Of a stretch of DNA of 64,000 bases, positions 1 through 14,582 are shown piece after piece. Position numbers and translations under genes: made by a program. The notes under the pieces are model-generated. The model saw only the letters and a list, made by a program, of their open reading frames with translations, searched no databases and was not told the DNA's origin. This DNA comes from Tubiluchus corallicola. Its lineage: Eukaryota; Priapulida; Priapulimorpha; Priapulimorphida; Tubiluchidae. The stretch's first letter is position 1. Each line of letters begins with the position of its first letter. Location: the NCBI GenBank assembly GCA_030141605.1, contig JAQGDQ010000070.1, positions 160,001 to 224,000 of the forward strand, read 5' to 3'.

Positions 1-42
1 GCCAAGAACAGTGTAGGTTTTTTGTATGAACTAACACTGCTA

Positions 43-152
<110 letters not shown>

Positions 153-943
153 ATAGTTCCCTTGCAAGATGACTGCACTCTTTAGTAGTAAAAACTCACC
201 AGTATACCTGTAATAATTTCTGATTTTGATAACTCGCCGTCTCTTTTATACTGCATTTCTGAAGCGTGAGTCTCTTCTACTGAGCTGCTTATGTGTTTAT
301 ACGAGTTGCTGTTTACTTCAATTGAAAAATTTTGCTACCTGGATTCTGTTCAGATTTCTGTAGCTCAGAAATATGTGGTATTTGTCACCTGGCGTCATTG
401 CAGTCAAGTATCTGATTATATCAGCAAAATGTGACCGGCCCCTTTGTCCCTCGGCGGTTCCTTGTGACGGATCACTTCTACTTAGGGGATAATCTGAGCC
501 AAATTGTAGCTGCAGCACACCCTGATCACTGTGTCGCCAGTTATCCTAATCCATTTCTGTTAATCCAATTAATCCACATTCTAGGTGAAGTGGGAGCTTA
601 GTGGAATGTGACATTGGTCAGTTTGTCCCGAGACAGTGGACATTGGACAAACAGAATGTTCACATTGTTGCGAACGTATAGAAACAGTAAACAGATTTGT
701 CGAGCTGATGGCGGCCCTTTAAACTTGTGAACAATGAATTGTGTATGCTTTTAACTATTGATTAGGCTAATATGTTCATTACAACTGCATGTTGTTTGGA
801 TTTCTTAATATAGAGATAGCCGGGTGTTTGATGGATTCATGTGAAGAAAATTAATAAAGCTTCGAAAATATACTTTAAAATATAAACTAAGTCTAAGATG
901 TAGGACAATGTAGGCATTATTTCATTCTCCAAATTTTTTTCTA
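153..943. other. Intergenic, no gene recognised
   Basis: Mostly AT-rich. A locally GC-richer patch at 318-518 is open on the minus strand for 66 codons and ends near a possible donor, but the translation resembles nothing I know. Confidence 0.5.
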
Positions 944-952
944 TACTAATAC

Positions 953-1170
<218 letters not shown>

Positions 1171-2106
1171 TATATTCACTAATTACTAATACTAATTCAC
1201 CATAAAATCTAGTAATCCATTACTGATTAATTGCGAGTTAATTTCATTCATTATTAGAGAAGTAATCGACTGTTTTTTTTACTAAAATTTAATCTAGTTT
1301 TAACAGAAGATATCGCACAAATATAAGTGTCTTATTGCATATTTTCTGCGAAGACAATCAAATGCACAACACTTTCTTAATAGTTGATATCGCATTTTAA
1401 TGCAATACGGCATTGAAGCACTCGGCTGCATTATTTTTAACAATGACTTTTTGTTCTAGTGTTGCTAACCTAAATCCATTTTCGGTAATTGATAATTCGA
1501 AAATAATTGAATTGTATTTTTTATATTTATGGTATTTTATGTATTTAACAGTAGAATTTAAGGATGTTGCCAAATAAACTTTAGAAGTGCACAATTCATT
1601 TTGATTTCAGCTTTAAATAAACAAATCCAAATCATTTAATGTATGCAAAGTATATAAACTTTCAACAGAATATGAGGCTTCAGGATCCATATTTAGAGCC
1701 TTTTCAAGGCAGTATTGTGAAATTGAGATTATTCTAATTTTAAATTCGTCTGTTGTTGCGGCGTGCAATAAGTTTGTTGTGTGCAACAAAAATATCTTTT
1801 CTTTAAAAACACAATTTTTTTGTTTAGAAAATTTTTTTCGTGTGGCGTCGGAACCATCTAGGTTAAAAGCTGTAGAAAAAGTAGTGTTTTTCTTTGTTGT
1901 ATTACGCTTTTATAATTGTATACGCATGCGCACAAGCATTGGTGGCATCTGTCCAGAGACTCCAGCCATCAGAAAATTAGTAATTTGTGTTCTGAGGGAC
2001 CAGTTACAGATTCTCTTGGGTAGTATGGACTTTACCTACAATAACACTAATACCCCATCAGTATTAATAACTTATGGTATCAACCTTTTCAAATTAGCTG
2101 GCAGTT
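1171..2106. other. Intergenic, no gene recognised
   Basis: AT-rich. A 109-codon open frame at 1779-2108 (+) begins at a non-ATG codon, is rich in Phe and Lys, and matches no family I recognise. A near-palindromic ACGCATGCGCA lies at about 1922-1932. Confidence 0.5.
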
Positions 2107-2109
2107 AAC

Positions 2110-2457
2110 GGTATCATTAATTAGAATATGACTGTTCATAAACCATTGGGATTTGTTTCCAACAATTATTATTTATTGCGGGTACTGAGCTGAAGAATGT
2201 TGAACCATTCGGTACTTGAACCTGAGAACTGGAATCCCAGACTCTGCCACTTGAGCTACCAGTTCAACATGACAGAGCAGGCCTGAGATTTCATCCTACT
2301 GTCATGTGTACAGGTGGCGCTGTTGGACTGTGTGCTACAAGGATGAAATTTCGAGCATGGGAGTACTAATCCCAGGATTCAGGTTCAAGTCCAGACTGGT
2401 TTAACATGGTTTATGAACACTGAGGCATTCGCATCATAATCTAATTAATGACATTAA
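2110..2457. mobile_element. Foldback element with tRNA-like box A/B segments
   Basis: Two imperfect inverted arms face each other. TTCATAAACCAT near 2135 pairs with ATGGTTTATGAA near 2406, and ATTTCATCCT near 2289 pairs with AGGATGAAAT near 2339. On the minus strand the left arm holds a tRNA-like box A (2261-2242, TGGTAGCTCAAGTGGCAGAG) and box B (2222-2211, GGTTCAAGTACC). The right arm holds a plus-strand box B (2382-2392, GGTTCAAGTCC). The A-B spacing is shorter than in a true tRNA, so I read this as two diverged SINE heads joined head to head, not as a tRNA gene. Confidence 0.55.
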
Positions 2458-2459
2458 TT

Positions 2460-5400
2460 ACTTCATATTGCTGATTGCTGCGTGACTGAGTTACGCACAG
2501 AGATACTGTGAACAAGAACGAACACTGACAATTTTTTCACATAATGAGAATTTATTCCAACAGATCAGCTGATGCGAAGAAATGAGGAAATCCGTGTGAA
2601 CAGATTGCCACTGTCATCGCATAATTTGCAAATAGAAACCTGTAGGAGGTTTAGGTTGCCACGCGATTACTTGTTTTGTGATCTCTCAGAAGCCTCTGTC
2701 ACAGCAGTCTATTCAATTTTATTAAGTAAACTTGCTTACTAGGACTTTAGAGATCACTTGTCATTAGTTCAACAGCTAGCTAAGCAAACACACTCGAATC
2801 GTTTAGTGATGGTTTACAATACAATTTCTGATCAATTCACTGAATGTGAAAGTTCACAATCCACACAATGCCGTAAATCAGTTGTTAGTACTCAACTCAC
2901 ATTTGAAAATATAAATTTGAAAACGACATTAGGACCATATCAACCTCCGCTGAACGAACTTTTGAACATCACCACATCACCATGTATCATCGAGTCTCCA
3001 CATTACGAAATTCGAAAAAACAAAACAAACGAAAGAGTCAAAGAAGGAATAGCGTGCGCAGTCTAGTGGCCATGGCGATATAATCCAAATGCGTCATGTT
3101 CAAGCTCGGTGTTGGTTGTTTACATTTCCTTTCTTCTGGCCAAATTTGGTTATAAAAAATTAGCAATTGTCAGTTTTTCCATTTTTATTTCCGAGTTGCA
3201 CGCAAATAGTTTTAAAGGAAAAGCCAATCCTTCTGTGAAATTAGCTTAATTTTAATATTCGCGAAAAATGTTAGAAAGATTTAGTAATAGAAGTGCGATA
3301 AGTGCTTCGTGTGATTAGTAAAATCACTTTAGCGTCGCAATCATTTCACATTTGAGGCGCTCCCAATTTGAACGCCATTTTACACCAATGACGTCATTCG
3401 TCGACTGAAGAAAAGCAGCACACTGTCAAAGGCACAAGAATTTTACGAACATCAAGTAAACTGCGGAAGTTTAAATTAGTTTAAGCAGCGCGCGCTCACC
3501 GAAGCCACGATGTGCTTACGAAAAATCACGAAGCCACAGGTTACATCATAATTTTCAAATGAATAGTGGCAGCCACCGCGGCATAGACAATTTTTTGTAA
3601 ATTTCTTTGTTACATTTCTCTTAGTTTAAGTGATAGTAGTTAAACAAACCCAACATGCTGAATGACTTGTCCTTTCCTTTAATCAGGCCCCATATTTTTA
3701 TTTCTATTTCGTTTAGGTAATTTAACTTATGCATTGTCTGCATAGCCCAAAATTTATGATTGTCCAGTTAGCGCCCTGACATTTTCTGTTATTGTGGAAG
3801 AATGTATGTTCATCCAAACGCGCGGCTAAAACACCTCTGACAGTCCAGTGCCTCAGAGCGACTTAATAACTAGATACCGATCTTTCTGCAACGATTCATA
3901 TTAACAGTGTCAGCATGGACTCCAGACGGACGCTTGTCGCACTGACACAGCCCTCGATGAGAGATTGGTGACGTTCGCCACAGTCTGATGATGGCACGTT
4001 CACGTATCAGCGGCTGGCATCGCTCGCCGCAACTAGACCGAGATGAAGAGGTTCTATGCCATGTCGGCGACTCGAAAAAGCTCACTAACTACCTGTCTTC
4101 TGTTTGCGTAGCGCTACCTGATCGATACTAATGCGTAAATTACAGTCGACTGAAAACCGAACACACTCGGCTTTTGTTCGACAATCAGAACCCTGTGGCT
4201 GCAATGACAACTGCGAGATTATCCGAAAATCTGCTGACTTATCTGTGTGGTATCAACACCGCCCGACACCCGAACACTCGGATTATAAACACACGGCACT
4301 AGGGCTTTGATAATAAGCGAAGAAAATTAGCTTTTTCCATAGAAGTTACTACAGACGTTATCTGGTGAATTATTCCAGGCAAATGAAGAAATTTGCAGCC
4401 TCACTTGCCGCGTGGCAAGCTTGGTGTTTTTGCCTTGCAAACAATTTTTACACTTCACTTCGCTCACACATCAGAATTTTGAAATCAGTGACGATAAGAC
4501 AACTTGTATGGTTCTAGTTGGTAACCTGTAATCGCATGTGCTCCATGTTTCAAAGCCTACAATGCCAGAAAAGGTCTAAATTCGCTATGGGTCTGATTTG
4601 TTTTTTCTTTCGTTTTGGTTCAGCTTCCTTTCTAGCTTTAAAAATTTAGTTTGTAGAATTTTGGCTAGGGTAATTTTTTCTTTTAATCACTACAATCGTT
4701 TCAGGCTTATTTTATATAAATCTTAGTTTCATATTTTTAGCGCAACTACATTTCTAGAACGTTTTACAGCGTGTTTAAAACGCATCAACTAGTAATTATT
4801 TCAATCTGTTATTTTTCGCAATGCTGATTGCTAAGCTACAGAAAAAGGAAATTTCTGCCAACACCGTAAAGATTCCCAATTTCTTCTCTAATACATTTAG
4901 GCAGATCTTTACTACATTAATGCGATCAAGGCTGATATGAGTGACATGTCACACCGTTGATACATCTCATCAGACAATAAAAGAGTCCAGAAATGATACA
5001 TCACGAATGATCCGTTGTTTTGGTGACGCTTTTCTTTAGTTTTGTCTTTTTCTAATAAAAACGCAACTTTTTCAGATTTTTGTTTGGCCTTTAGTTTTGC
5101 TGTCAATGATTTCACTCTAATTTCTTGTTATTCGCACAATAAAAAGGTATACCACCCCTCCACCTCTATGGTATTGAACTATTTCCCTGAGCATTGCTGT
5201 GCTCATTTCTTGTTTCTGGTATTTTGAGATTGAATTGGCCAATTCCATACAGTCTTGCGGTTAAGGAATTTTTTTCAAGAAAAATTCTTGTAAATCTTCT
5301 TTGGAATTATGCCCGACTTCGTATCAATAGAAAATTGTCCAATGATGGATGTAACAAAGGCGGGCAGTGAATTTCAAAAACTGTTTATAAATATTAGAAT

Positions 5401-6530
5401 TTTACAAAAGCAGCATTCTTGCAAGAAATAGTGAAATATAAACAATGATTTCTGTGGCCAGTGATTTTACACCACAGCGCTTTTCCATCCTTTTTAACTC
5501 GTATTTTTATGTGCATTAAAAATATAAAAAAAACCACAAAAATCAAGATTAGTGATTTTGTATGACTTTTGTAATTTTTTTGTTTTGTCCTTCTTATTCC
5601 TTCATCTGAAGATAAATTGTAATGTCGCGTTTTTTCTTGTTTCTTAATTGCGGTTCTTTTCATTAATGGAAGATATTGTGGTTCTTGTGCAATTGATGGA
5701 AATTTGTTCTGTGGGCGTTCTGTATGTTCAGTCAGAAATTTTGACCGTAATATTTTATATGTAACAAAAGAAATGCTTGTACTGACATAAAAATGATTAT
5801 TTTAAAAGCAACGAGTTTTACCTTGAGTAAATCCTGTTCAGCCATTCGGTTCAAAGGCGCAGCATATTTTCAGCTCTGTCAAAGGAAATGATCTTTGAAG
5901 ACTTACAATTTTAGGTTTTAGAAGAAAACATTCTGACAAGAAACAATGTTAGATGAAGATAGTTCTTGTGTATGCATGGTAACTTACTCTGTGCTTACTT
6001 TGGGGAGTCCAGTAAGAACTTTTTGATGACATTATGATTATTAGGCAGTATATCTGGATCATATAACGAAATCTATAAAAAAATTATGTATTAATTTAAA
6101 GACAATAGGCAATACATGAAAAATCCAAACCGTGTACTTTCGCCATCAATTTCCAGCAGCTGCATCCAGCAACTATACGTGTAATTAGCTAACTTTTAAT
6201 GAGTTTTTTGGAAGGATGCAGAAAGTGGCAAGGCATAAATAACGGCTGAGTTGATAACTGTAAGAATAATGAAATTTGTCTATAAATCCAGAGCAGGTGC
6301 ATGAATCTCATGTGAGGTTCTTGAAAAATCATTCAGGTTATAAATTTAATTTAGCTAGAATGGAGTCCGTCAATGGTAATGTTTAAAACCAAAACTTAAG
6401 GCAGAACTCAGAATTTAGAAAAGTAATATAATATTTATTGTAGTGGTTCTGTTCATGATTCTGCATTGTGACTACAGCTGTCATTTTGGGAGACTTGCAT
6501 GTATTACATTAGTTTCATTTTGATCCACAG
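2460..6530. other. Intergenic, small unassigned ORFs only
   Basis: Contains an ATG-started 56-codon frame at 2572-2742 (+), then a 102-codon frame at 2758-3066 (+) without an ATG start. Neither resembles a known family, although both follow closely on the foldback element and could be remnants of a mobile element. A GC-richer patch at 3870-4090 has open frames but no recognisable product. No repeats of note elsewhere. Confidence 0.45.
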
Positions 6531-6679
6531 ATCTGTACAAAACTGCGTACAATGAAAGGGTCATCCATCATGGTGCCGAGTGGCAGGCTGACAAATGTAA
6601 CCACCCACGTCACATCCTGTCGCCTTTGTCGAGCAAAATGCTGCCCATTGAAGTGTCAGTGTCTCCAAATGTCGAGTGA
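6531..6679 (+). pseudogene. Possible decayed VWC-type exon
   Basis: After a plausible acceptor (TTTCATTTTGATCCACAG ending at 6530) one frame reads YNERVIHHGAEWQADKC, which has the spacing of the first half of a von Willebrand factor type C repeat (Tyr, then G-x-x-W-x-x-D-x-C). After this cysteine the frame loses its cysteines and stops at 6677. The next frame (ATG at 6552) instead carries a cysteine cluster (SCRLCRAKCCPLKCQC) like the second half of such a repeat. A one-base insertion near the TGTAAC at about 6597 would explain the split. It could be a broken exon, a sequencing error or chance. Confidence 0.25.
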
Positions 6680-8017
6680 TAGAAGACAAGCCCAGACAAT
6701 GGCCGACTGGACGAGACTCCACGTTAATTATTATAAACTTGTTGTGACAAAGCAGAAGGATTAGCGAGATTTCATGGACAAAGATGTTGCACAATCAAAT
6801 AATGAGAGGTCAATTATGCTTGAATATTTATGCAGGAGTAAGCCGTGAGAGAGTACAGTCATATCAGACGACATAAAAATCTCCAGAGACATGTACCTGT
6901 CCATTACATACAATTATTTATCCGTTTCACACACCCACATCTGTGTCTAAAGTAGAGTTTCCCTTAAAGATTTTTGATGTACAACAATTTTCTTTTTCCT
7001 CTTTTATGACTTGAGTTTTGCGTTCATGTACATCAATTTTAATACGTTTCATTTAATTTAAAAATCGCATTTAAGCCTTTGTAAGTACAGTATGCGTTAC
7101 GTCTCACAACAATTTTTTGTCTTTTGTAACTTAAATATTACCATCATGTACAATAAATTTTCATACATATAAATTAATTACAAAACCGTTTTGGCCACAT
7201 TAGCATGCACATAAACAGTAATTAGCTTCACCTCCTGATGTTAGCAGCGCATATGATATTGGAACTTTGAAAAAAAATTATTGCAAGTACTGTCTTTAGT
7301 TGCAATAATCATATGTTTAATCATTGCAAAAACGTACACAATTTTTTACTTGGCACAAAAATAAACTTGTTGACGTAAATAGTTACTTGCTCGATTCCTT
7401 TTTTATGTAAATCGCCTCAAATAAGTTCAGCTTAGGAAAGGGGCTCTAGTAGAAAACTGGAAACGTGAATACAAAAATAGAATTCTTAAAACTAATTTGG
7501 TAGTGACGGGAGGTACCTGTTAACATTATACTTGAAGTGGGCGAGGTTGCAATTTCAGAAAAGCGATTTCCTGGTGGAGAATTCCACATATAAGAGACTA
7601 GTGGAAAAAATGGATTTATTCTTCATCGGCATCCTTACTTGCACCAGATAGTTGTGTTTTGTGCATAATGACATTGTAACAATAACTTTTTGTTAGAAAA
7701 TAACTGTAGAGAAAGGATTTAATGTTTAGTACCAATGAATTTTAAATGCCTATACGATTTAGCTGAAAGTAAAAACCTCTTTGATGCTGACTCACTTGCT
7801 ACTAACGCAGCTCATTCAGCGCATAAAGCAATACCTGCGGAATTTCACCCTCCAATAAAATAAGTTACTGTCATGTAAAGTTTTCAGAACACGCGATATA
7901 AAGCCTTGATTTTCGGGATTTTCTCATAGTATGTCTCCCTAAATTAGCCTTAATTTGTGATTTTATTCGCGGAAAGCGACATGTTCTAATTTCCGATGCA
8001 CGAGCGTGCTGTCATAA

Positions 8018-8029
8018 CGCGCATGCGCA
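8018..8029. promoter_or_regulatory. NRF1-type palindrome
   Basis: CGCGCATGCGCA fits the NRF1 consensus YGCGCAYGCGCR exactly. A near match (GGCGCATGCGCA) is at about 11527-11538. No gene start was recognised beside either, so function is unproven. Confidence 0.3.
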
Positions 8030-11000
8030 GATGCTCTTAATTGGAGGCTAGTGAAAAACAGGCAGGTGAAAAAGTGCAAGGATTAGTGTCGTCACGTCAT
8101 AAAAACTAAGGAAAAATCTGCCTCCATCACGGAAATACATTGTAGTTTCGCAGAATGTTTTATTGGAAACTCGTTTCTCTGAGTAAGTCGTTTTTTATTA
8201 AGGGCGAATCCATAAAGACGTCACCCTTTCTTCCTCGACGAAATAATGTTTGTCTCCCGATAAGTACCACATTAAATACAGAACACTCTTATTTTGTCGT
8301 ATAGGGGCAGCAGATGTCTAAAGTGTTCCTTTCTTGAGTTCTGTAATCTGTAATTTAGTGAGAACCTTTTCTCCAAAATATATGACGTATGTATGACGTC
8401 ACGCAAGTATTTAAAGTTAGCGACAAACCCAATCCGGTGTTGGCTGTAATACTAATACTACACATCTTCGTTGTAGATGCTTGTACATACGATTTGCGTA
8501 TAAACTTTTACGTGTTACATTGTTATCCGTGTCGGTATCACGGCCATGAATGGTTCACCGCATCACTACATTGGTGCCAGTTTTAATGGACACATTGGGG
8601 CATTGTTGGACAACGTTGCACAGATGCCACATTTTGAAGACAGCCACTATAGTGATCGGAATGTTCATGTTAGCCGCAGTACTTTAAGTGATCGGCCATT
8701 TTAAAAAAAGTTCCAGCTGTTCGTATTTCTTTGACTTATTTGGTCGATCTTTTTACAGTTGCCTGTCTTTTTATTTCTTAGTCACCCGCTTTTAGACGGG
8801 CCTTGTCAATTTTTCAAGTAGCGGCAGCTCAACTATTAAATTTAACCAGCGTTATCCAGTGGTCCAGTCGATCCGGGACGCTAAAACAATATTTGAACGA
8901 TAAAGTATTCTCAACAAATGTTCCCCATAAAATATTTTACTCAGTTACATTTACATTTATATAATCATTTACACGTCTTTTACCTGACGCTTTCTAATGT
9001 CGTCAGTCAAATTTAAGGTCATCAGTCAGCCTTCTGCGGTTCCTTTAACTCCTTATTAATGATGACTGGAGCATGTACATGTCAACCCTAACGACTTGCA
9101 GTCTTGCAGATTATTTTTCAAATCTCTTTACTGCGCCCGCCGTGGACCTATAATGGTTAACATTTCAAACCTTTTTTAGATTTATTTATTTCACTAGAAT
9201 GGGAAACAGACAATAGAGTGGGCAGAAAAGCAAAAGGGGAGATTGTAATTGTCTGGGATCGACTTTTTAACGTTTTACAAACTGAGATAAAGATTGTGAG
9301 CCTTTTTCTTTTTTATTTTTGCCGAAACTGCATATTGGCAATGGTGTATGGAGTCTGTGGACCTTGATAACAACCTTAATTGCAAATATTGCCTATCTGT
9401 GATATTCGTTGTCTTAATCTAAGCCCATAACTGTGAAACCTCACTTAGCACAGTAGTTACTGAAACTTGCTTAGGATGCATGTCGCGTATAGAATTTTAC
9501 TTTTGCACTATAAGTTGGTAGGCATACACGTGGCCATTTCTTGGAAAAAAGATTTTTCTTGCCAAAGGTGATTATCTAATCGTTTTTACGCCAAAAAATG
9601 TACAAAGGCAGACCCTGAAACCGACAGTATCGTGTACTGTGTCATGAGGCATGCTCATTAGTCTTAACAGGCCACACATGCATGTATTTGACTCATTTTT
9701 CTAACTGTCATCGCATTGAACATGTCTATGCTGTCAGTTAGTCATTTACCCACCCCAGTCAGGCACACAATTATTATTGTAAATTACTAGTAAACACGTC
9801 CAACGACACCAGACAAAACGACACTCGCCACTTACTTGTCATGATATATGCGACTGCCACGGGCACTGCTCACTACTTATAAACTTTTTAGTTACAGAAT
9901 CTTAGTTACACTTTACTTAAAAGTTACACTTAAATCTGTCACGGCATCGTAACATTAAAATTACGTTTACTTGCAGATGTGGTGACGACAGTACCACTGT
10001 TGTAATTATGGTTGTAGATCTGGTGTTGTGGTGGAGGCCTTGTGTGGTAGTGACAATAGCAAGGGTATGGTGGCAAAGACCTTGCGGCTGTAGCAGACAC
10101 AGGTCTTGTGGCACCACGTCAGTTACCAGTTGGTCAAGTTGCAATATCAGCTCTGTTACACAATTGCTGCTTGTGCGTTTAGTCATATAATGTACTTGAC
10201 GATAGGTGTCTAATGGCTTCCACTGTTAATTGAATGCAATTCTTGTTATTTCGGCATGATTTGGACAGTATGATAACATTGAAAACTTAATTATTGAGCA
10301 TCTTTTTGCCTAACATTTGCAAAGGAGCAAAATGAAGAGAAAAGTCTATTAAAATAAATAAAGTTTAATATGCCTATGTAGGCCTATTTATGTTGGTACA
10401 GTCACTTGCATATCGAAATCAATTTCTATTGCATGTAAGCAGGCTGGAAATCTCTAGCTAGAAATCAATTCCATTTCTTTTGATTTCAATCATTGTGAGA
10501 ACTAATTCTCATGTAAGGGCAATGTCAAGCAAAAGAAAAAGATTGAGGAACAAGAAAATCAGTTTTTGACTTATAATCTGTAAGTTTCCCGGTCTGAGAT
10601 GTTGTCATAACCATTAATAGTATCGCTGGAGAGTTCCTTAAATTATATCACATTCTCGACAGAATAGTTTCTCAAAGAAAGAATCAAGCTCAATGGCTGG
10701 TCCACGATTTTATGGGACCATTGACAAACCATGAGTTACGAGTGTGGTGAGCATTATTACCCAAGCGCCTCTTTACGAGACGACTGGGCCATTTATCATG
10801 CCAAATACACTGCTTGTTAATTTGTCAAACAGTGAACGTGAAATGACGTTTTTATACTCAAAACGTTTAATAGAAGCTCGCCATTATGATCTCAACGCAA
10901 ACGTGTGTTCATGCTGCTTGCTACTAAACCAGCATCGAGGTATCCCATAATCCCGATTTTCAACAATGTAATTCAATTCAAGTTTATTAAGTTGCCTACC

Positions 11001-12667
11001 CGAAACGACCAAGAGCAACACAATACTTGCCCCGCAGCTGTGCTAAATAAATCCAGCCTACCCGCTAATATTTTAGCTCATAAAAATCAGTAAACATTGA
11101 TAAGTAACGGAAAAAGGTGACTGTTTTGTTACTTTACACGAGTTAAGCGTTTCTGTGTCCCGCTGCGGGGCCATAAATCAAAGTAGCTTCACAATAGACG
11201 ATAAAGTCGATACTAATGGCTGAAGTCATAACTTGTCGGATTGTTCGTGATTTACAGCGGCTAGCCAATAGTTACAACCGTAATTGTAGTATACAACTCT
11301 TTTACATCCAGGACGGGAGAATGTCTTTCCAGAATTCCCTCCCCGTGAAACGAAATAACGCCGGGGAGAAAAAGAGCTACCAGCCTGAGCTCTGCTTGCT
11401 CCATCGATGCCATTATCACCTGATTAATTGAGGTCTATAAAACCAAATCTCTGGGCGGAAACATTGGCGAGATCATAAATTCTGGCAGAGTGAGAAACAG
11501 TTTTGTGGTTTCGGTGAAACTTTCTCGGCGCATGCGCAAATCCTATATGCAAATGTGAACGGAAATAATTATCTTTGTTGGTTGATTAATAACCTATTAT
11601 GAAGATATAGATATCTCTACATCTACAAAATGTTGTCTTCTTGCCTTTTTGAATGTTATGTCAAATTTTCATTTTTTACGTATGTTTTTGCTTTTACTTT
11701 TTGTAGGTATAAGTTTATCAAGTTACATACATTGAAAATGTAAATAATTAATGCATGTCATACTGTCTATTTTTAATAATCGAATTTAACGAATATTAAT
11801 GCCCATTTTGTAGTAAGAGATTTTACATACTTTAACAGAAAAATTTGTTGTGAAGTTTTATATTATTTACTATTTTACTTTGTGGGTCTTTTTATAGTCA
11901 GTTCTATTATTGCGTAATGAGCAAAACAATAATATTGACTAAATAATATTACCTACTTCATTCGTTAAATTTGCGTAACTCATATTTGAATTACTTTGCA
12001 TTTTTGTTATAAAAATCGATCTCGATGCCCTTACGTTAACTAAAAGTGCACATGCACTGGCAACTTAAAGTGACCTAGCTGTCGTCTATTACAACTTTAC
12101 AACAAAAGTAGATACATTGGAAATGCTCTATCACCTGGCGCCAACTGCTTTGACATCAGCAAATTATAACATTACTTTCCTTTGAGTGCTTACAAATTCT
12201 AATCCCTGTCTCTCTATGTATCACCTGTATCGTGGTTGACTATCTGACATAATTGTTAATCTCTGTCCGGACAGAATGGTTCTGCTGGCCACAGATCAGC
12301 CGAGCCGCAGTTTAAAGAGACTTAATCTTCCTTGGACAAAGTCTTGTTTTGCCTATATCATGTACTTTCACGACCACACCGACAATAGTAATGTAGTTTC
12401 TGCCCGCTGAGTAATCCCCAGTATAAGCTGTTACTGAATGAAGAACAATTTACCCAAGGAGACTTTTAAATCGAACAAAAGTTGCCGACTTTTTCGGACA
12501 ATGTGTACATATGGTTGGCATACGATGTCGAAAGTAAAATCGCCTTGCTGTTTTTTGGTTAGTCGTTCTAAGTGACCAGTAATAAAGTCAGAGGAAAAAA
12601 GTGCCGGAAAAAAATCACAATTTTGGCAAAGAAAAAAGAAACAGGAAAAAAGTCATTTTAGCTAGAT

Positions 12668-12720
12668 CAGGGTTAGAGTTAGGCTTGGGTGTAGGGTAAG
12701 GATAGGGTTAGGGTTAGAGT
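12668..12720 (+). repeat. Short interstitial telomere-like tract
   Basis: Degenerate GGTTAG/GGGTAAG words culminate in TAGGGTTAGGGTTAG at about 12703-12717. TTAGGG is the common metazoan telomere repeat; this tract is too short to be a telomere. Confidence 0.6.
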
Positions 12721-14340
12721 TTTATCTATTTTCATGTGCCTTTTCATTCCTGTGAGTTTTTTCGTGACTTTTTACCTGTGACTTTATTATCTGGATTCGT
12801 TTATCTGTTTTTACGAACATTTGATCATTTGGATTACTCAAGCAAAATGAGGCTGCACTAAAGTAGGATTTGATGCAAAAAATTGGATGCATATGATAAA
12901 GTTGCTTATGGATGATATTCCTTATGTACTGATAGCAATCACTAATGCATTTTTTATTGTAAATTACCTGTAAAATTGCATTCTTGTTCGTTTGCAATGC
13001 AATACCGCGTTCAGTGATGCATTTTTATTGTAAATTAGCTGAGAAATTTTGTGTTACTCAGTTTGCAGGGAAAAGGAGTGGCCGTACTTCGCACGTGGAT
13101 ACACAGAAAATTGTTAATTAATGGTAACGAGTCGGCTCTAATTATTTCTTGCAGAAATTTTGTTCAACTTGCTGTATTTCCTAATTCTTGAAGTCAAAAA
13201 CACGAGTTTACATTGATCAGTGCTTCAGCTTGTTCTACGAATTTTCCGTACAGATTAGTTAAACTTAGGTAGGTTTGGTTAGTTCAGTTAAATGGGGAAG
13301 AAAAGGCTATTTAAAAATATGACTCAGAAACTCTACATGAAGTTATATTACTTTGCATTATGCTCAACTGTTTGAAAGACTTATGTAGCCTAATTAGAAA
13401 AGAAAATTTTTAATAATTTAAAATATTCGCGCCAACTGGTAAAACGGCACTGCATCACTATACAATTATTCACAACTCACCAACCAGAAATACATTATTG
13501 ATGTTATTGGCAATATAAAGTTGTTTAAACTCCTATTAGTCAAAGAAGAGTATGCTACGAATGATACGACTATTTTTCACACTTTACGCAATGTTATCTA
13601 AACTTATTCCGAACGACTCACCCTCAAAATGGTTGCGTCCATGAAATGATCATCGCGAAAGTTTAAATTTCAAGTTTTATACAGCGTTACCTCTGCTAAT
13701 AATGTACTATGCAAGTGATGTAACACAAAGTTTTTAAGCTTTATTTACGAAGAGTATTTTCTTGTGCTTTAACTAAAGAAAGTAACAGTAATCACTTGAC
13801 GTGAGGTCAAATTTATAGTAGTAAATGAAATCGTGCATAATGCAACTGCTTAGCAGTGAAAATATTGCACAACGTACATGTTTTATTAATTCTGTTAAAC
13901 TGAATGATATTCTTTCACTTGTTTGCTTGATAGTTATTGTACTACACGTTTGCATTTTTAAGAGCATCTTGATATCTTGGTAACTTGATTATATTCTCTT
14001 TCAAATGACTTTTACGGTAGGTAGGCAGAGATAGACTGGACTCGTCTACGTATTTCATGTAAAATGTAGGTAAATTTTTAGTATTATTGTCCTGTATGAC
14101 CTGTCCCAGTAGATCAAATTTTCGTAACGTCAATGTCACACTTTTTGCACATCACTATTTTTTCAGATAAATTATGCCACTTCCTGAATAATATAATCAA
14201 CTCTATATAAATTAAATATGTTTTTGTTCGCAAAGACCAGGTAATTTACTTTACAGGACAAGTTTAAATGAGTTTCTTTTCGGATTTTTTTCTGCTGATC
14301 TCTGCGTAACTGCATGTAGGCTAAAGCTCGGCGTCTTTGC

Positions 14341-14582
<242 letters not shown>

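Larger units (their letters stand above)
6680..14340. other. Long gene-poor stretch
   Basis: No gene I can defend. The best small open frame is an ATG-started 71-codon ORF at 11216-11431 (+) with mixed codon use but no recognisable family. Open frames at 9917-10190 reflect a locally GT-rich sequence. NRF1-like palindromes lie at 8018 and 11528, and a TATAAAA-like motif near 11435. A telomere-like tract lies at 12668-12720. Confidence 0.45.

Noticed and set aside
2205-2266. Functional tRNA gene on the minus strand
   Set aside because: Box A and box B are present but too close together, and no acceptor stem pairs; better read as a SINE head.
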